From Candidatus Solibacter usitatus (GTDB lineage Bacteria > Acidobacteriota > Terriglobia > Bryobacterales > Bryobacteraceae): a stretch of 39,005 nucleotides of DNA. The translations under genes and the position numbers were made by a program. The DNA lies in assembly GCA_016213245.1 (NCBI GenBank), contig JACRBC010000114.1, positions 1 through 39,005 of the forward strand, written 5' to 3'. The notes under the pieces were generated by a model. That model was not told the DNA's origin. It did no database searches and was given only the letters and a program-made list of their open reading frames with translations. Position 1 is the stretch's first letter; every line of letters begins with the position of its first letter. Below, one piece after another: positions 14,741-23,284 of the stretch.

Positions 14741-15433
14741 ATGAGCAACCGGAATTACACAGTCGAAACGGTGGGCGACGATGTCGCCGATTTCCTTGAC
14801 GCGGTGCTTGACGCCGCTGACTTTGACGTCGAGTACGAGGTGCTCGACGGCGAGGAGGCGGGGCCGTATTTCGAAAAGCCCTCGCTGGTGGTCAAGTTCA
14901 GCGGCCCCGACCTCGAGTACCTGATGAACAACAAGGGCGAGGCTCTGCTCTCGCTCGAGCAGTTGACGCAGGAAGTGCTGGACATGGCTCCCGACGAGCA
15001 TGCCCTGCTGTGCTTCGACGCCAACGACTACCGCCTGCTGCGCCAGGAAGAGCTCCGCATCGGCGCACTCACGGTGGCCGAGCGCGTGCGCGAATCCAAG
15101 ACCCCCTACCGGTTCAGCCCGATGAGCAGCCGCGAGCGCCGGCTGATTCACCTCGCCATGCGGGACCAGGCCGACCTGCGCAGCGAGAGCGCCGGCGTGG
15201 GCCCCCATCGCCACGTCGTGATCTACCCGGCCGGCATGGCTTCACTGCCGGATCCCCCGGCTCCGGCATATGCCCCGCGCCGTCCCGGCGGCCCCGGCGG
15301 CGACAGAGACCGTGACCGCGGCGGACGCGGCGGCGATCGCGGCAGAGGCGGCGACCGTGGACGCGGGGGTGACCGTGGCAGAGGCGGCGACCGGCGAGGC
15401 GGCGGCGGCGGGCGGGATCGCGGCCGGCGCTAG
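14741..15433 (+). CDS. khpB: KhpB/Jag-like KH-R3H RNA-binding protein with Arg-Gly-rich tail
   Basis: A 230-residue protein in the Jag/KhpB position after yidC. A KH-like region (about 45-110, with FSGPDLEYLMNNKGEALLSL in place of the usual GxxG loop sequence) is followed by an R3H domain (about 111-165) with the RERRLIH motif. The N-terminal Jag domain found in Firmicutes is absent. From about residue 180 the protein is almost only Arg, Gly and Asp, with a repeated GGDRGR unit. Tails of this RGG type bind RNA in other proteins and are disordered. The known role of the family is binding of many transcripts and sRNAs and links to cell-wall growth. The stop is 9 bp before mnmE. Confidence 0.85.
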   Translation: MSNRNYTVETVGDDVADFLDAVLDAADFDVEYEVLDGEEAGPYFEKPSLVVKFSGPDLEYLMNNKGEALLSLEQLTQEVLDMAPDEHALLCFDANDYRLLRQEELRIGALTVAERVRESKTPYRFSPMSSRERRLIHLAMRDQADLRSESAGVGPHRHVVIYPAGMASLPDPPAPAYAPRRPGGPGGDRDRDRGGRGGDRGRGGDRGRGGDRGRGGDRRGGGGGRDRGRR

Positions 15434-15442
15434 ATTACCCCA

Positions 15443-16795
15443 GTGTCCACCAGGGACACCATCGTAGCCATCTCCACACCTCCCGGCACAGGCGGTATCG
15501 GGATTGTGCGCCTTTCGGGCGGCAAGTCACGCGAAGTAAGCGCTTCGATGCTGCGTTTCCGCGACGCACATCAGTGGCAGCCCTGGCGGGCGTCTCTGGC
15601 GGAACTTCTCGACGATGGCGGGAGCCCGCTCGACCAGGTGGTGGTCACCTTCTTCGCCGCCCCTCACTCCTACACCGCCGAAGACGTTGTGGAGATCGCC
15701 TGCCACGGCTCGCCGGTGGTCCTGCGCCACTGCGTCGCGAGGGCACTGGACAACGGGGCGCGATTGGCCGAACCGGGCGAGTTCACCCTCCGCGCCTACG
15801 TCAACGGCCGGATCGACCTGCCACAGGCCGAGGCTGTCGCCGACCTGATCAGCGCGACCACCCTGCACCAGGCCCGTGTAGCCGCCCGGCAGATGGCGGG
15901 GGGCGTTTCCCAGGCCATCGCTCCCCTCAAGGCCCAATTGGTCGAATGGATCGCCCTGCTGGAGGCGGGGATCGATTTCGCCGAGGACGATGTCAGCATT
16001 GCTACAAATGACGAAATACAAGGCCGCCTCCGGCCGATCCTGGCCGGACTGGCAAGACTGATCGATAGCTTTCGCTTTGGAAGGCTGGTCCACGAGGGGC
16101 TGACGCTGGCCATCGTGGGCCGGCCGAATGTGGGCAAGAGCAGTCTTTTCAATGCCCTGCTGCGCCAGGAGAGGGCCATTGTCACCGACATCCCGGGCAC
16201 CACACGCGACACGGTGTCGGAGAGCTTCTCGCTGGAGGGGATTCCCGTGCGGCTGGTGGATACGGCAGGCATCCGGGACAGTGGCGATGTGGTTGAAAAA
16301 TTGGGGATTGAACGCAGTATCCAGGCGATGGCCGATTCTGATATTACAATAGTAGTTATAGATCTGGCTCAACCCGTCCAGGCGGACGATCTGGACCTGG
16401 TGGAGCGTGCCCGCGGGCAGGGCTTGCACCTTGTGGTGGGCAACAAGTCGGATCTGGGGAGGCAGGCCGCGCCCGAGGTCGAGACGCTTGATGTCTGCGC
16501 GCTGAGCGGCGAGGGCCTCCAGGCACTGCGGAGAAAGTTGGTGGGGCTGATTGCACCGGACGGTTTTGCCTCTCCCGAGGCGGGGCTGATCACGAGCCTG
16601 CGTCATGAACTACTGTTGAAGGAGAGCCGGGATGCTCTGGAGCGGGCGAGGGATGCGGTCGGATTCGGGTTGCCGCACGAGATGCTGTTGTTGGACGGGT
16701 ATGCGGCGTTGCGGGCGCTGGATGCGTTAACCGGGGCGACGACGGCGGACGACATTCTGAACCGGATCTTCTCGACGTTCTGTATTGGGAAATAA
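15443..16795 (+). CDS. mnmE: tRNA modification GTPase MnmE
   Basis: A 450-residue GTPase that, with MnmG, installs the 5-(carboxymethyl)aminomethyl group on wobble uridine 34 of tRNAs, using a folate one-carbon donor. The N-terminal folate-binding domain begins [23 protein letters not shown]. The G domain carries GRPNVGKSS (P-loop), [10 protein letters not shown] (G2) and DTAGIR (G3). The C-terminus is the invariant FCIGK with the catalytic cysteine. Start GTG at 15443. Length matches the family (about 450-455). It is the last gene of the rpmH block and ends 14 bp before a strong palindrome. Confidence 0.97.
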   Translation: MSTRDTIVAISTPPGTGGIGIVRLSGGKSREVSASMLRFRDAHQWQPWRASLAELLDDGGSPLDQVVVTFFAAPHSYTAEDVVEIACHGSPVVLRHCVARALDNGARLAEPGEFTLRAYVNGRIDLPQAEAVADLISATTLHQARVAARQMAGGVSQAIAPLKAQLVEWIALLEAGIDFAEDDVSIATNDEIQGRLRPILAGLARLIDSFRFGRLVHEGLTLAIVGRPNVGKSSLFNALLRQERAIVTDIPGTTRDTVSESFSLEGIPVRLVDTAGIRDSGDVVEKLGIERSIQAMADSDITIVVIDLAQPVQADDLDLVERARGQGLHLVVGNKSDLGRQAAPEVETLDVCALSGEGLQALRRKLVGLIAPDGFASPEAGLITSLRHELLLKESRDALERARDAVGFGLPHEMLLLDGYAALRALDALTGATTADDILNRIFSTFCIGK

Positions 16796-16809
16796 AGGTT
16801 GCAGGGATG

Positions 16810-16833
16810 GGGGACACACTGAAGTGTGTCCCC
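16810..16833. terminator. Perfect 11-bp-arm palindrome between convergent mnmE and nusB
   Basis: GGGGACACACT at 16810-16820 and its exact complement at 16823-16833 flank two bases, folding as a hairpin of ten pairs with a TGAA loop. It lies between two convergent stops (16795 and 16846), the right place for a two-way terminator. It lacks a T run on either side, so a REP-like sequence is the alternative; its GGGGACA arm matches the start of the RAYT ends at about 9.8 and 10.66 kb. Confidence 0.6.
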
Positions 16834-16845
16834 AACCTGCTGGAG

Positions 16846-17295
16846 TTAGGGTTCGGGTAGGATGAGCTTGCGGACGGCGTCGAGGACGCCGTTGACGAAG
16901 GGGACCGATTCCAGGTTGGAGTAGCGCCGGGCGAGTTCGAGGGCCTCGTCGATGACGATTGCGGGGGCAGTGCCCAGGTATTTCATCTCGTAAATCGCCA
17001 TTCGTAGTATATTGCGATCGACGATCGGCATACGCTCAAGACGCCAGTGTTCGGCGCGGACGGTGATGTAGCCGTCGAGCTCGGAGACAGCGGCGGCGGT
17101 ACCCCGGACGAGGGACTCCATGAAGTCGTCAGAGCCCATGGGGGTGCCTGGGTCATCGCCACGTTCTTCTTCGGTTTCAGCGGAATAGAGGGACTCGCAG
17201 TAGGAGGAGAAGGCGTCGTCGAGGCTCAACTTGCGTGAATCCCACAAGAATAGGACTTGGATGGCTCGTTGGCGCGATTTACGTCTGGCGGGCAT
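16846..17295 (-). CDS. nusB: Transcription antitermination factor NusB
   Basis: A 149-residue all-helical NusB. It begins MPARRKSRQRAIQVLFLWD, the standard arginine-rich opening, and contains VDRNILRMAIYEMKYLGTAPAIVIDEALELAR and VNGVLDAVRK, the conserved second half. NusB binds boxA with NusE in rRNA antitermination complexes. The ATG at 17293-17295 begins right at the family N-terminus. It follows ribH with a 13-bp gap, the common ribH-nusB operon, and ends facing mnmE. Confidence 0.95.
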   Translation of the reverse strand: MPARRKSRQRAIQVLFLWDSRKLSLDDAFSSYCESLYSAETEEERGDDPGTPMGSDDFMESLVRGTAAAVSELDGYITVRAEHWRLERMPIVDRNILRMAIYEMKYLGTAPAIVIDEALELARRYSNLESVPFVNGVLDAVRKLILPEP

Positions 17296-17308
17296 GGAAG
17301 AGGGCCGC

Positions 17309-17788
17309 TCAGCCGCCGGCTCGGAGGCCGCGCAGGAGGTTTGCCATCTCGATGGCGCCCATGGCGGACTCGAAGCCCTTGTTGCCGCCCTTGGCGCCGG
17401 CACGGTCGATGGCCTGTTCGAGGGTATTGGTGGTGAGGACGCCGAAGGAGATGGGGACGCCGGTCTGGAGGGAGACATGGGCGAGACCCTTGGCGGCCTC
17501 GCCGGCGACGTAGTCGAAGTGGGGGGTATCGCCGCGGATCACCGCGCCGAGACAGACGATGGCGTCGTGGCGTTTCTGGCGGGCGAGCTCGGCGGCGGCG
17601 ACGGGCATCTCCCAGGAACCGGGGACTTTGACGACATCGATATCCGCATCGGCGGCGCCGGCGCGGTGGAGGGCGTCGAGGGCTCCGGCCAGGAGCCGTT
17701 CGGTGATGAAGCTGTTGAACCGGCTGACGATGAGAGCGAAGCGGAGGCCCTTCGCCTCGAGGTTTCCCTCAAAGAGCTTGTGCGACAT
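17309..17788 (-). CDS. ribH: 6,7-dimethyl-8-ribityllumazine synthase
   Basis: A 159-residue lumazine synthase, the penultimate step of riboflavin synthesis, which assembles into 60-mers or pentamers. Landmarks are [28 protein letters not shown], the phosphate loop [14 protein letters not shown] (with the catalytic His) and [20 protein letters not shown] at 17788. It is divergent from lepA across only 35 bp, so their promoters share that gap or overlap the coding starts; TATTAT (minus strand) and GATAAT (plus strand) boxes both lie there. Other riboflavin genes are not in the window. Confidence 0.96.
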   Translation of the reverse strand: MSHKLFEGNLEAKGLRFALIVSRFNSFITERLLAGALDALHRAGAADADIDVVKVPGSWEMPVAAAELARQKRHDAIVCLGAVIRGDTPHFDYVAGEAAKGLAHVSLQTGVPISFGVLTTNTLEQAIDRAGAKGGNKGFESAMGAIEMANLLRGLRAGG

Positions 17789-17823
17789 ATGGGATAATCA
17801 GAAGTCTCCCCCAATAATACAGC

Positions 17824-19638
17824 ATGGATCCAGCCTTCATCCGCAACTTCTCGATCATCGCGCACATCGACCATGGGAAGTCGACGCTGGCGGACAGGCT
17901 GCTGGAGTATACGGGTGCGCTGTCGCAGAGGGAGATGATGGAGCAGGTCCTGGACTCGATGGACCTGGAGCGGGAGCGGGGGATCACGATCAAGGCGCAC
18001 GCGGTGCGGCTGACGTACCACGCCGACGACGGCAACCTGTACCAGTTGAACCTGATCGACACGCCGGGGCACGTGGACTTCTCGTATGAAGTATCGCGGA
18101 GCCTGCAGGCGTGCGAGGGGGCGCTGCTGGTGGTGGACGCCAGCCAGGGGGTGGAGGCGCAGACGCTGGCCAACACGTACCTGGCGATTCACCACAACCT
18201 GGAGCTGATTCCGGTGATCAACAAGATCGACCTGCCGTCGGCGGAGCCGGAGCGGATCCTGGAGCAGGTGGAGCAGTTGATCGGGCTGGACACGACGCAC
18301 GCGGTGCTGGCGAGCGCCAAGACGGGGGTGGGGATCCACGAGATCTGCGAGGCGGTGGTGAAGCACGTGCCGGCGCCGAAGGGGGATCCGGCGGCGCCGC
18401 TGCGAGCGCTGATCTTCGACTCGTGGTTCGATCCCTACCGCGGGGTGATCATCCTGGCGCGGATCACGGAGGGGACGATCCGCAAGGGGCAGAAGATCCG
18501 GCTGTGGACGACGGAGACGACCTACGAGGTAGACGGGCTGGGCTACCAGTCGCCGAAGCCGGTGCCGTGCGAGGAGCTGAGCGCGGGCGAGGTGGGGTTC
18601 CTGTTCGCCAACATCAAGACGGTCTCCGACGCCAAGATCGGGGACACGATCTACGACGCTGCCAACCCGATTGAAGAGCCGCTGCCGGGCTTTGAGGAAC
18701 TGAAGCCGATGGTCTTTGCCGGGCTGTATCCGGTGGAGAGCCACGAGCACGGGCTGCTGCGGGACGCGCTGGAAAAGTTGCGGCTGAACGACTCGGCGTT
18801 CAATTTCGAGCCGGAGAACTCGGTGGCGCTGGGCTTCGGGTTCCGGTGCGGGTTCCTGGGGCTGCTGCACCTGGAGATCGTGCAGGAGCGGCTGGAGCGG
18901 GAGTTCGAGATCAACCTGATCACGACGGCGCCGGGGGTGCGGTACGTGGTGACACTGGGCAACGGCGACGTGGTGTACGTGGAGAATCCGACCAAGTGGC
19001 CGAACCCGAGCGAGATCGTGAAGATCGAGGAGCCGATCATCGAGGCGACGGTGCTCACGCGCGAGGAGTACCTGGGTGAGATCCTGAAGCTGTTGGAGGA
19101 GAAGCGGGGGGAGCAGCGGAAGTTCGAGTACATCGGCGGCGGGCGGGTGATGCTGGTGTACGATCTGCCGTTGAACGAGGTGGTGCTGGATTTCTACGAC
19201 CGGTTGAAGTCGGCGTCGCGGGGCTACGCTTCGCTGGACTATCATCTGGCGGGGCACAGGGTGTCGCCGATGGTGAAGATGGACGTGCTGGTGGCCGGCG
19301 AGCCGGTGGACGCGCTGACGATTATCGTACACAAGGATCTGGCCTACGAGCGGGGCAAGGGGCTGATCGAGAGACTGCGGAAGCTGATCCCGCGGCAGCA
19401 GTTCGAGGTGGCGCTACAGGCGGCGATCGGGTCGAAGATCATTTCGCGGGAGTCGATTTCGGCGCTGAGGAAGAACGTGATCGCCAAGTGTTACGGGGGT
19501 GACATCTCGCGCAAACGGAAGCTGCTGGAAAAGCAGAAGGAAGGCAAGCGGCGGATGAAGCGGGTGGGACGGGTGGACATACCGCAAGAGGCGTTCCTGG
19601 CGGTGCTGAAGGTGAGCCAGGGGGGGCAGGAGGGCTGA
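17824..19638 (+). CDS. lepA: Elongation factor 4 (LepA)
   Basis: A 604-residue ribosome-dependent GTPase. It begins [20 protein letters not shown] with the P-loop AHIDHGKST (13-21). [14 protein letters not shown] and the EF-G-like domains follow, and the LepA-specific C-terminal domain includes [18 protein letters not shown]. Length and motifs match the family throughout. The 35-bp intergenic gap with ribH holds an extended -10-like TGGGATAAT near 17793-17801. The 14-bp gap before the convergent VWA gene contains the palindrome GGGCGCGCCC (19643-19652), possibly part of a terminator. Confidence 0.97.
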   Translation: MDPAFIRNFSIIAHIDHGKSTLADRLLEYTGALSQREMMEQVLDSMDLERERGITIKAHAVRLTYHADDGNLYQLNLIDTPGHVDFSYEVSRSLQACEGALLVVDASQGVEAQTLANTYLAIHHNLELIPVINKIDLPSAEPERILEQVEQLIGLDTTHAVLASAKTGVGIHEICEAVVKHVPAPKGDPAAPLRALIFDSWFDPYRGVIILARITEGTIRKGQKIRLWTTETTYEVDGLGYQSPKPVPCEELSAGEVGFLFANIKTVSDAKIGDTIYDAANPIEEPLPGFEELKPMVFAGLYPVESHEHGLLRDALEKLRLNDSAFNFEPENSVALGFGFRCGFLGLLHLEIVQERLEREFEINLITTAPGVRYVVTLGNGDVVYVENPTKWPNPSEIVKIEEPIIEATVLTREEYLGEILKLLEEKRGEQRKFEYIGGGRVMLVYDLPLNEVVLDFYDRLKSASRGYASLDYHLAGHRVSPMVKMDVLVAGEPVDALTIIVHKDLAYERGKGLIERLRKLIPRQQFEVALQAAIGSKIISRESISALRKNVIAKCYGGDISRKRKLLEKQKEGKRRMKRVGRVDIPQEAFLAVLKVSQGGQEG

Positions 19639-19652
19639 GGGCGGGCGCGCCC

Positions 19653-20624
19653 CTACCGCGGCGGCTCGCCGAAGCCGGAAAGGCTGGAGGAGGGCGGCTG
19701 GGGGGCGTAGTAGCCGGCGCGGGCGCGGATTTCGGCTTTGGGGTGGCGGCGGCGGGCATCAGGGGTGAGGTCGAGTTGGAGGCGGAGGAATGTGCCAGGC
19801 GGGGCGGGGGAAGGGCGGATGGCAAGGCTGTAGCGGAGGCGCAGGCGTTCGAGCATCAGTTGGAAGGGCGCGGAGGCCTTGCCGGCGCGGAGAACCTCGC
19901 CGCCGGAGAGAGATGCGAGCGAGAAGACGTCGGCGGGGGTGAAGTCGGGGTTGGCGCCGGGGGAGGAAGCCGACGGCGGCTTGGCGGCGGGGGAGACGAT
20001 GGCGTTCAGCACGGCGCCGGCGCCGGCCAGGGCGCGGAGCACCTTGTCATCGGGCGTCTGGTAGTGCATGCCGCCGTTGTCGGTGAGGATGACGATGGCG
20101 CGGCGGCCGGCGAAGGGCGGGGCGGATTCGAGGTAGGCGGCGACATCGAGGAGAGCCTCGTTGATGGAAGTCCCGGCGCCGAGCGAGCGTTCGAGCGGCG
20201 CCTCCTTGAGGGCGCGGACGGCGAGGTCGCGCTCGGGGGTGAGTTCGAGGGTGATGCGGGCATGGCGGGCGAAGAGGGCGACGGCGACCTGGTCTCCGGG
20301 CTGGAGTGAGGCCAGGGCGGAGCGGGCCGAGGCGGCCATGTCGCGCAGAATGGGCCCCATGCTGCCGGAGACGTCGAGCAGGAGCACGGCCTGGATGGGC
20401 TCCGATTCCCGGCCGAAGTAAACGATAGGGCGGGGCACGCCCTCCTCGCGAAGGACGAAGTCCTCGACGCGCAGGCCGCCCAGCGGGCGGCCGGCCTCGA
20501 TGACCTGGGCGTCGATGGGGACGAGAGTGGATTCAGTGCGGAAAGTCGGGAGCTGGGCGGTTTGCGCCGTGAGGGCCGGAGTGGCGACCATGAAGACGAT
20601 GAAGAGGACGGCGAGCGGGCGCAT
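19653..20624 (-). CDS. Secreted VWA-domain protein (acidobacterial VWFA-related type)
   Basis: A 323-residue protein with a signal peptide (about 1-20, ending ALTAQ) and a von Willebrand A domain (about 75-270) with a complete metal-ion-dependent adhesion site start, DVSGSM (84-89), and a later TDNG. The segment before it, [20 protein letters not shown] then [20 protein letters not shown], is characteristic of a family expanded in Acidobacteria (TIGR03436-like, recalled not searched). The function is unknown; VWA domains bind proteins in a metal-dependent way. ATG at 20622-20624 was chosen; an ATG three codons upstream is possible. Its start codon overlaps that of divergent selB. A GATAAT box lies seven bases before the ATG, inside selB codons. 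Confidence 0.82.
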   Translation of the reverse strand: MRPLAVLFIVFMVATPALTAQTAQLPTFRTESTLVPIDAQVIEAGRPLGGLRVEDFVLREEGVPRPIVYFGRESEPIQAVLLLDVSGSMGPILRDMAASARSALASLQPGDQVAVALFARHARITLELTPERDLAVRALKEAPLERSLGAGTSINEALLDVAAYLESAPPFAGRRAIVILTDNGGMHYQTPDDKVLRALAGAGAVLNAIVSPAAKPPSASSPGANPDFTPADVFSLASLSGGEVLRAGKASAPFQLMLERLRLRYSLAIRPSPAPPGTFLRLQLDLTPDARRRHPKAEIRARAGYYAPQPPSSSLSGFGEPPR

Positions 20625-22473
20625 GAAGAACATTATCGTGGGTACGGCGGGACATATCGACCACGGGAAGACGACGCTGGTGCGGGCGCTCACCGGGATC
20701 GACACCGACAGGCTGGAGGAGGAGAAGCGGCGGGGCATCTCGATCGACCTGGGATTCGCGCATCTGGAACAGGCGGGAGTACGGTTTGGATTTGTTGACG
20801 TGCCGGGGCACGAGCGGTTTGTGAAGAACATGCTGGCCGGCGTGGGCGGGATCGACGCGGTGATGCTGGTGATCGGGGCAGATGAATCGATCAAGCCGCA
20901 GACGAGGGAGCATTTCGACATCTGCCGGCTGCTGGGCATCCGCCACGGGCTGATCGCGCTGACCAAGGCGGACCTGGTGGATGCCGATCTGCTGGAACTG
21001 GCCAAGCTGGAAGCGGCGGAGTTCGTGGCGGGCTCCTTCCTGGAGGGCGCGCCGGTGGTGGCGGTGAGCGCGGTGACGGGCGCGGGGCTGGCGGAGCTGC
21101 GGGAGGCGCTGGTGGCGGTGGCCGGGAGAGTGGAGGCGCGGAGCGTCGAGGGGCCGTTCCGGCTGCCGGTGGATCGATCGTTCACGCTGCGGGGCTTCGG
21201 GACGGTGGTGACGGGGACGCTGGTGGCGGGCAGCCTGCGGGTGGAGGACGAGGTCGAGGTGCATCCCGGGGGCAGGCGGCTGCGGGTGCGCGGGGTGGAG
21301 GTCCACGGCGGAGCGGTGGAGTCGGCCGGAGCGGGCCAGCGGACGGCGGTGAACCTGGCAGGGGTGGAGGCGGGGGAGATGCGGCGCGGGATGGTGCTGA
21401 CGCCGCCGGGGATCTTCCACGCGACACAAGCGGTGGATTGCGCCTTCGACCTGCTGGCCGGAGCGATGCCGCTGAAGCACCGCGCGCCGGTGCACCTGCA
21501 CGCGGGCACGGCGGAGGTGGAGGCTGAAGTCCGGCTGCTGCGGGGCGCCGGGGAGATGGCGCCGGGGACGCGGGGCTACGTGCGGCTGCTGCTGAAGGAG
21601 CCGCTGCTGCTGCTCCCTGGCGACCGGTTCATCGCGCGGATGTTCTCGCCGGTGGTGACGATTGGGGGCGGGGTGGTGGTGGACAACGCGCCGCCGCCGC
21701 GGATGCGGAAGGCCGAGGTGCTGGCGCGGCTGCCGGAGCTGGAAGGGGCGGGCCTGAGACGGAGACTGGCGCTGTTTGCGGCCGAGGGCGAGACGGGCGC
21801 GCGGGTGGAGGAGCTGGCGGCGCGGTGCGGGGTAGCGCCGGCCGAGGTGCTGGCCGCCTCGGAGGCGGCGGGTCTGGTGCTGGTGCGGGATCCGGAACCG
21901 CGGCTTGTGCCGCGGACGGCGATCAAGACGGCGGCGGCGAAGCTGCGGGAGTCGCTGACGGCGTTCCACCGGGCCAACCCGCTGGTTCCGGGGATGGCCA
22001 GGGCGTCGGCGCCGGTGGAGGCGTTTCTCCTGGATGCCGTGCTGGCGGCGGCCGGGGACGCAGTGGCCGAGGGAGAGCTGTTGCGGCTGAGGTCGCACCG
22101 GCTGGAGTTGCAGGAGCAGGAAACGCAGGCGGCGGAGAAGATGGAGGGGCTGTTCCGCGAGGGCGGACTGGCGGTGCCGGCGGTAGGAGAGGTGCTGGCG
22201 AACTCGGGGCTGGACGCGGGACGGACGAGGAACCTGTTGCAGATGCTGTTGCGGGAGGGGCGGCTGGTGCGGGTGTCGGCGGAGCTGATCTACCACCGGG
22301 AGGCGGTGGAGAAGCTGAAGGCCGTCCTGGCGGGGAAGAAGGGGGAGCGGTTCGGGGTGGCGGAGTTCAAGGAGTGGACGGGGGTGTCGCGGAAGTACGC
22401 GATTCCGCTGCTGGAGTGGCTGGACCGGGAGCGGGTGACGCGGCGGGAGGGCGCCGGGCGGCTGGTGCTGTAG
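20623..22473 (+). CDS. selB: Selenocysteine-specific translation elongation factor SelB
   Basis: A 616-residue SelB. It opens [18 protein letters not shown] (P-loop 10-17), with a [11 protein letters not shown] switch and [15 protein letters not shown], followed by the translation-factor beta-barrel domains, including [16 protein letters not shown], then a C-terminal array of winged-helix domains ending REGAGRLVL. The factor delivers Sec-tRNA to UGA codons at a SECIS hairpin, which the winged helices bind. Length is the same as in E. coli (about 614). No selA, selC, selD or recognised selenoprotein is in this window. Its ATG overlaps the VWA start on the other strand. A decayed second copy of its last 17 codons lies 0.77 kb downstream. 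Confidence 0.95.
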   Translation: MKNIIVGTAGHIDHGKTTLVRALTGIDTDRLEEEKRRGISIDLGFAHLEQAGVRFGFVDVPGHERFVKNMLAGVGGIDAVMLVIGADESIKPQTREHFDICRLLGIRHGLIALTKADLVDADLLELAKLEAAEFVAGSFLEGAPVVAVSAVTGAGLAELREALVAVAGRVEARSVEGPFRLPVDRSFTLRGFGTVVTGTLVAGSLRVEDEVEVHPGGRRLRVRGVEVHGGAVESAGAGQRTAVNLAGVEAGEMRRGMVLTPPGIFHATQAVDCAFDLLAGAMPLKHRAPVHLHAGTAEVEAEVRLLRGAGEMAPGTRGYVRLLLKEPLLLLPGDRFIARMFSPVVTIGGGVVVDNAPPPRMRKAEVLARLPELEGAGLRRRLALFAAEGETGARVEELAARCGVAPAEVLAASEAAGLVLVRDPEPRLVPRTAIKTAAAKLRESLTAFHRANPLVPGMARASAPVEAFLLDAVLAAAGDAVAEGELLRLRSHRLELQEQETQAAEKMEGLFREGGLAVPAVGEVLANSGLDAGRTRNLLQMLLREGRLVRVSAELIYHREAVEKLKAVLAGKKGERFGVAEFKEWTGVSRKYAIPLLEWLDRERVTRREGAGRLVL

Positions 22474-22482
22474 GGGGGCGTC

Positions 22483-22498
22483 GGCGCCGTGTGGCGCC
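22483..22498. terminator. Hairpin between convergent selB and vapC
   Basis: GGCGCC at 22483-22488 and again at 22493-22498 flank GTGT; the arms are self-complementary and the stem can be extended by GCGT/ACGC (22478-22481 with 22501-22504). It sits between two convergent stops. There is no T run, so it is only a possible two-way terminator. Confidence 0.4.
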
Positions 22499-22897
22499 CT
22501 ACGCGTGGGTGATCAGCTTCAAGCCGGGGACGCCCAGATAGTCGTTCCGGTTGTGGGTCACCAGCGGCGCGCGATAGAGAAGCGCCGTGGCGGCGATCCA
22601 AGCATCGGCGCATTCAATGCGGCGGCCGGCGGCTTGGGCGGTGGCCATCGCCTCGGCCCATTTGCGGCAGAGGTCCGGGCTGGAGGGCACGACTGTAAAC
22701 CGGTTCAGATACAGGCGCAGCCAGTGCAGGCGATGTTGGCCCCAGCGATACTGAATTGCCCACCGCTCCACCTCAGCCACGGTCATGAACGAAATCAGAG
22801 CAACGCGCCCGGTGAGTTCCGGATCGTATCGGAGGCCAATTGGGTGATTCTTGAAAAGGAAGGAAACGACGTCGGTGTCAACGACGATTTGCGTCAT
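22499..22897 (-). CDS. PIN-domain toxin, VapC-like
   Basis: A 132-residue PIN-domain protein. Acidic residues expected for metal binding are present: D7 and D9 in IVVDTDVVSF, E43-type residue in VAEVERW, and D97 in IECADAWIAATAL, followed by the THNRNDY segment near the C-terminus. VapC toxins are magnesium-dependent ribonucleases, often cutting tRNA. The ATG overlaps the stop of the upstream antitoxin by 4 bp (ATGA), the usual toxin-antitoxin arrangement. The pair sits between the true selB 3' end and a second partial copy of it (see 23187-23240), which suggests it arrived by insertion or duplication. The frame is intact. Confidence 0.88.
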   Translation of the reverse strand: MTQIVVDTDVVSFLFKNHPIGLRYDPELTGRVALISFMTVAEVERWAIQYRWGQHRLHWLRLYLNRFTVVPSSPDLCRKWAEAMATAQAAGRRIECADAWIAATALLYRAPLVTHNRNDYLGVPGLKLITHA

Positions 22898-23133
22898 GCG
22901 GCGGGGTCAGTCCGCTTGTGGCCGCGCCACTCATGGAGGGTTTCCAGAAAGCCTTCGATGGACTCCTCTTCAGGCCAGAAGTCGCCGTGCAACTGGGACA
23001 CGTCGGTGATCGGCCCGGTGCCCTGCTCGGCCATCAGTTGCTCGACGGACGGGTGGCCGGAAGCGGCGTATTGAGCGGGCGCCGGACGATCGTCTGGCGC
23101 GGAGTCCCGATGCTGGCGATTCAGGTCTGCCAC
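22894..23133 (-). CDS. Probable antitoxin partner of the PIN toxin
   Basis: A 79-residue protein, VADLNRQHRD at its start, then an acidic second half (GDFWPEEESIEGFLETLHEWR). I do not recognise a DNA-binding domain; the C-terminal acidic helix is the kind that neutralises PIN toxins, and its position directly before and overlapping the toxin gene by 4 bp supports the role. The GTG at 23131-23133 was chosen because AAGGTGA precedes it; an in-frame TTG at 23163 would start inside the probable -10 box TATACT. The usual autoregulation cannot be shown from sequence. It might instead belong to a family of short PIN-associated proteins without DNA binding. Confidence 0.68.
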   Translation of the reverse strand: MADLNRQHRDSAPDDRPAPAQYAASGHPSVEQLMAEQGTGPITDVSQLHGDFWPEEESIEGFLETLHEWRGHKRTDPAA

Positions 23134-23153
23134 GGCTTCACCTTGTCGCTTTG

Positions 23154-23159
23154 AGTATA
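23154..23159 (-). promoter_or_regulatory. Probable -10 box of the PIN toxin-antitoxin pair
   Basis: TATACT on the minus strand, 20 bases before the antitoxin GTG. No good -35 at 16-18 bp; TTGCCT lies 20 bp upstream. It begins about 27 bp from the duplicated selB end. Confidence 0.4.
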
Positions 23160-23186
23160 GCAATGGAATTGTGGAAGAAAGGCAAT

Positions 23187-23240
23187 TTGAACAGGGCGCG
23201 GGTGACGCGGCGGGAGGGGGACAGGCGGCTGGTTCTCTAA
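23187..23240 (+). pseudogene. Remnant second copy of the selB 3' end
   Basis: Read from 23187 the frame gives LNRARVTRREGDRRLVL and a TAA. The last 17 codons of selB (22420-22473) give [17 protein letters not shown] and a TAG: 13 of 17 residues and 44 of 54 bases agree, and both end in a stop at the same place. Similarity stops abruptly upstream. It has no start of its own and is not translated as part of the downstream gene. It lies just beyond the promoter end of the PIN toxin-antitoxin pair, so the pair is framed by two selB ends in the same orientation, about 0.77 kb apart. Confidence 0.82.
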
Positions 23241-23284
23241 GACCGTGCGATTCCCGGCCGATGAGCCAACGGGAGGCTCATCTC

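Noticed and set aside
20623..22504. tRNA-Sec gene or SECIS element near selB.
   Set aside because: No cloverleaf or long-variable-arm tRNA pattern could be found in the small gaps, and the 22483-22498 hairpin is between stops, not next to an in-frame UGA.
23161..23163. TTG as start of the antitoxin.
   Set aside because: It overlaps the probable -10 box TATACT and would leave no transcript upstream; GTG at 23133 has a ribosome-binding sequence.
23171..23284. Upstream extension of the BACON/IPT protein to a GTG at 23171.
   Set aside because: That stretch is the out-of-frame reading of the selB remnant and would bury the signal peptide inside the protein.
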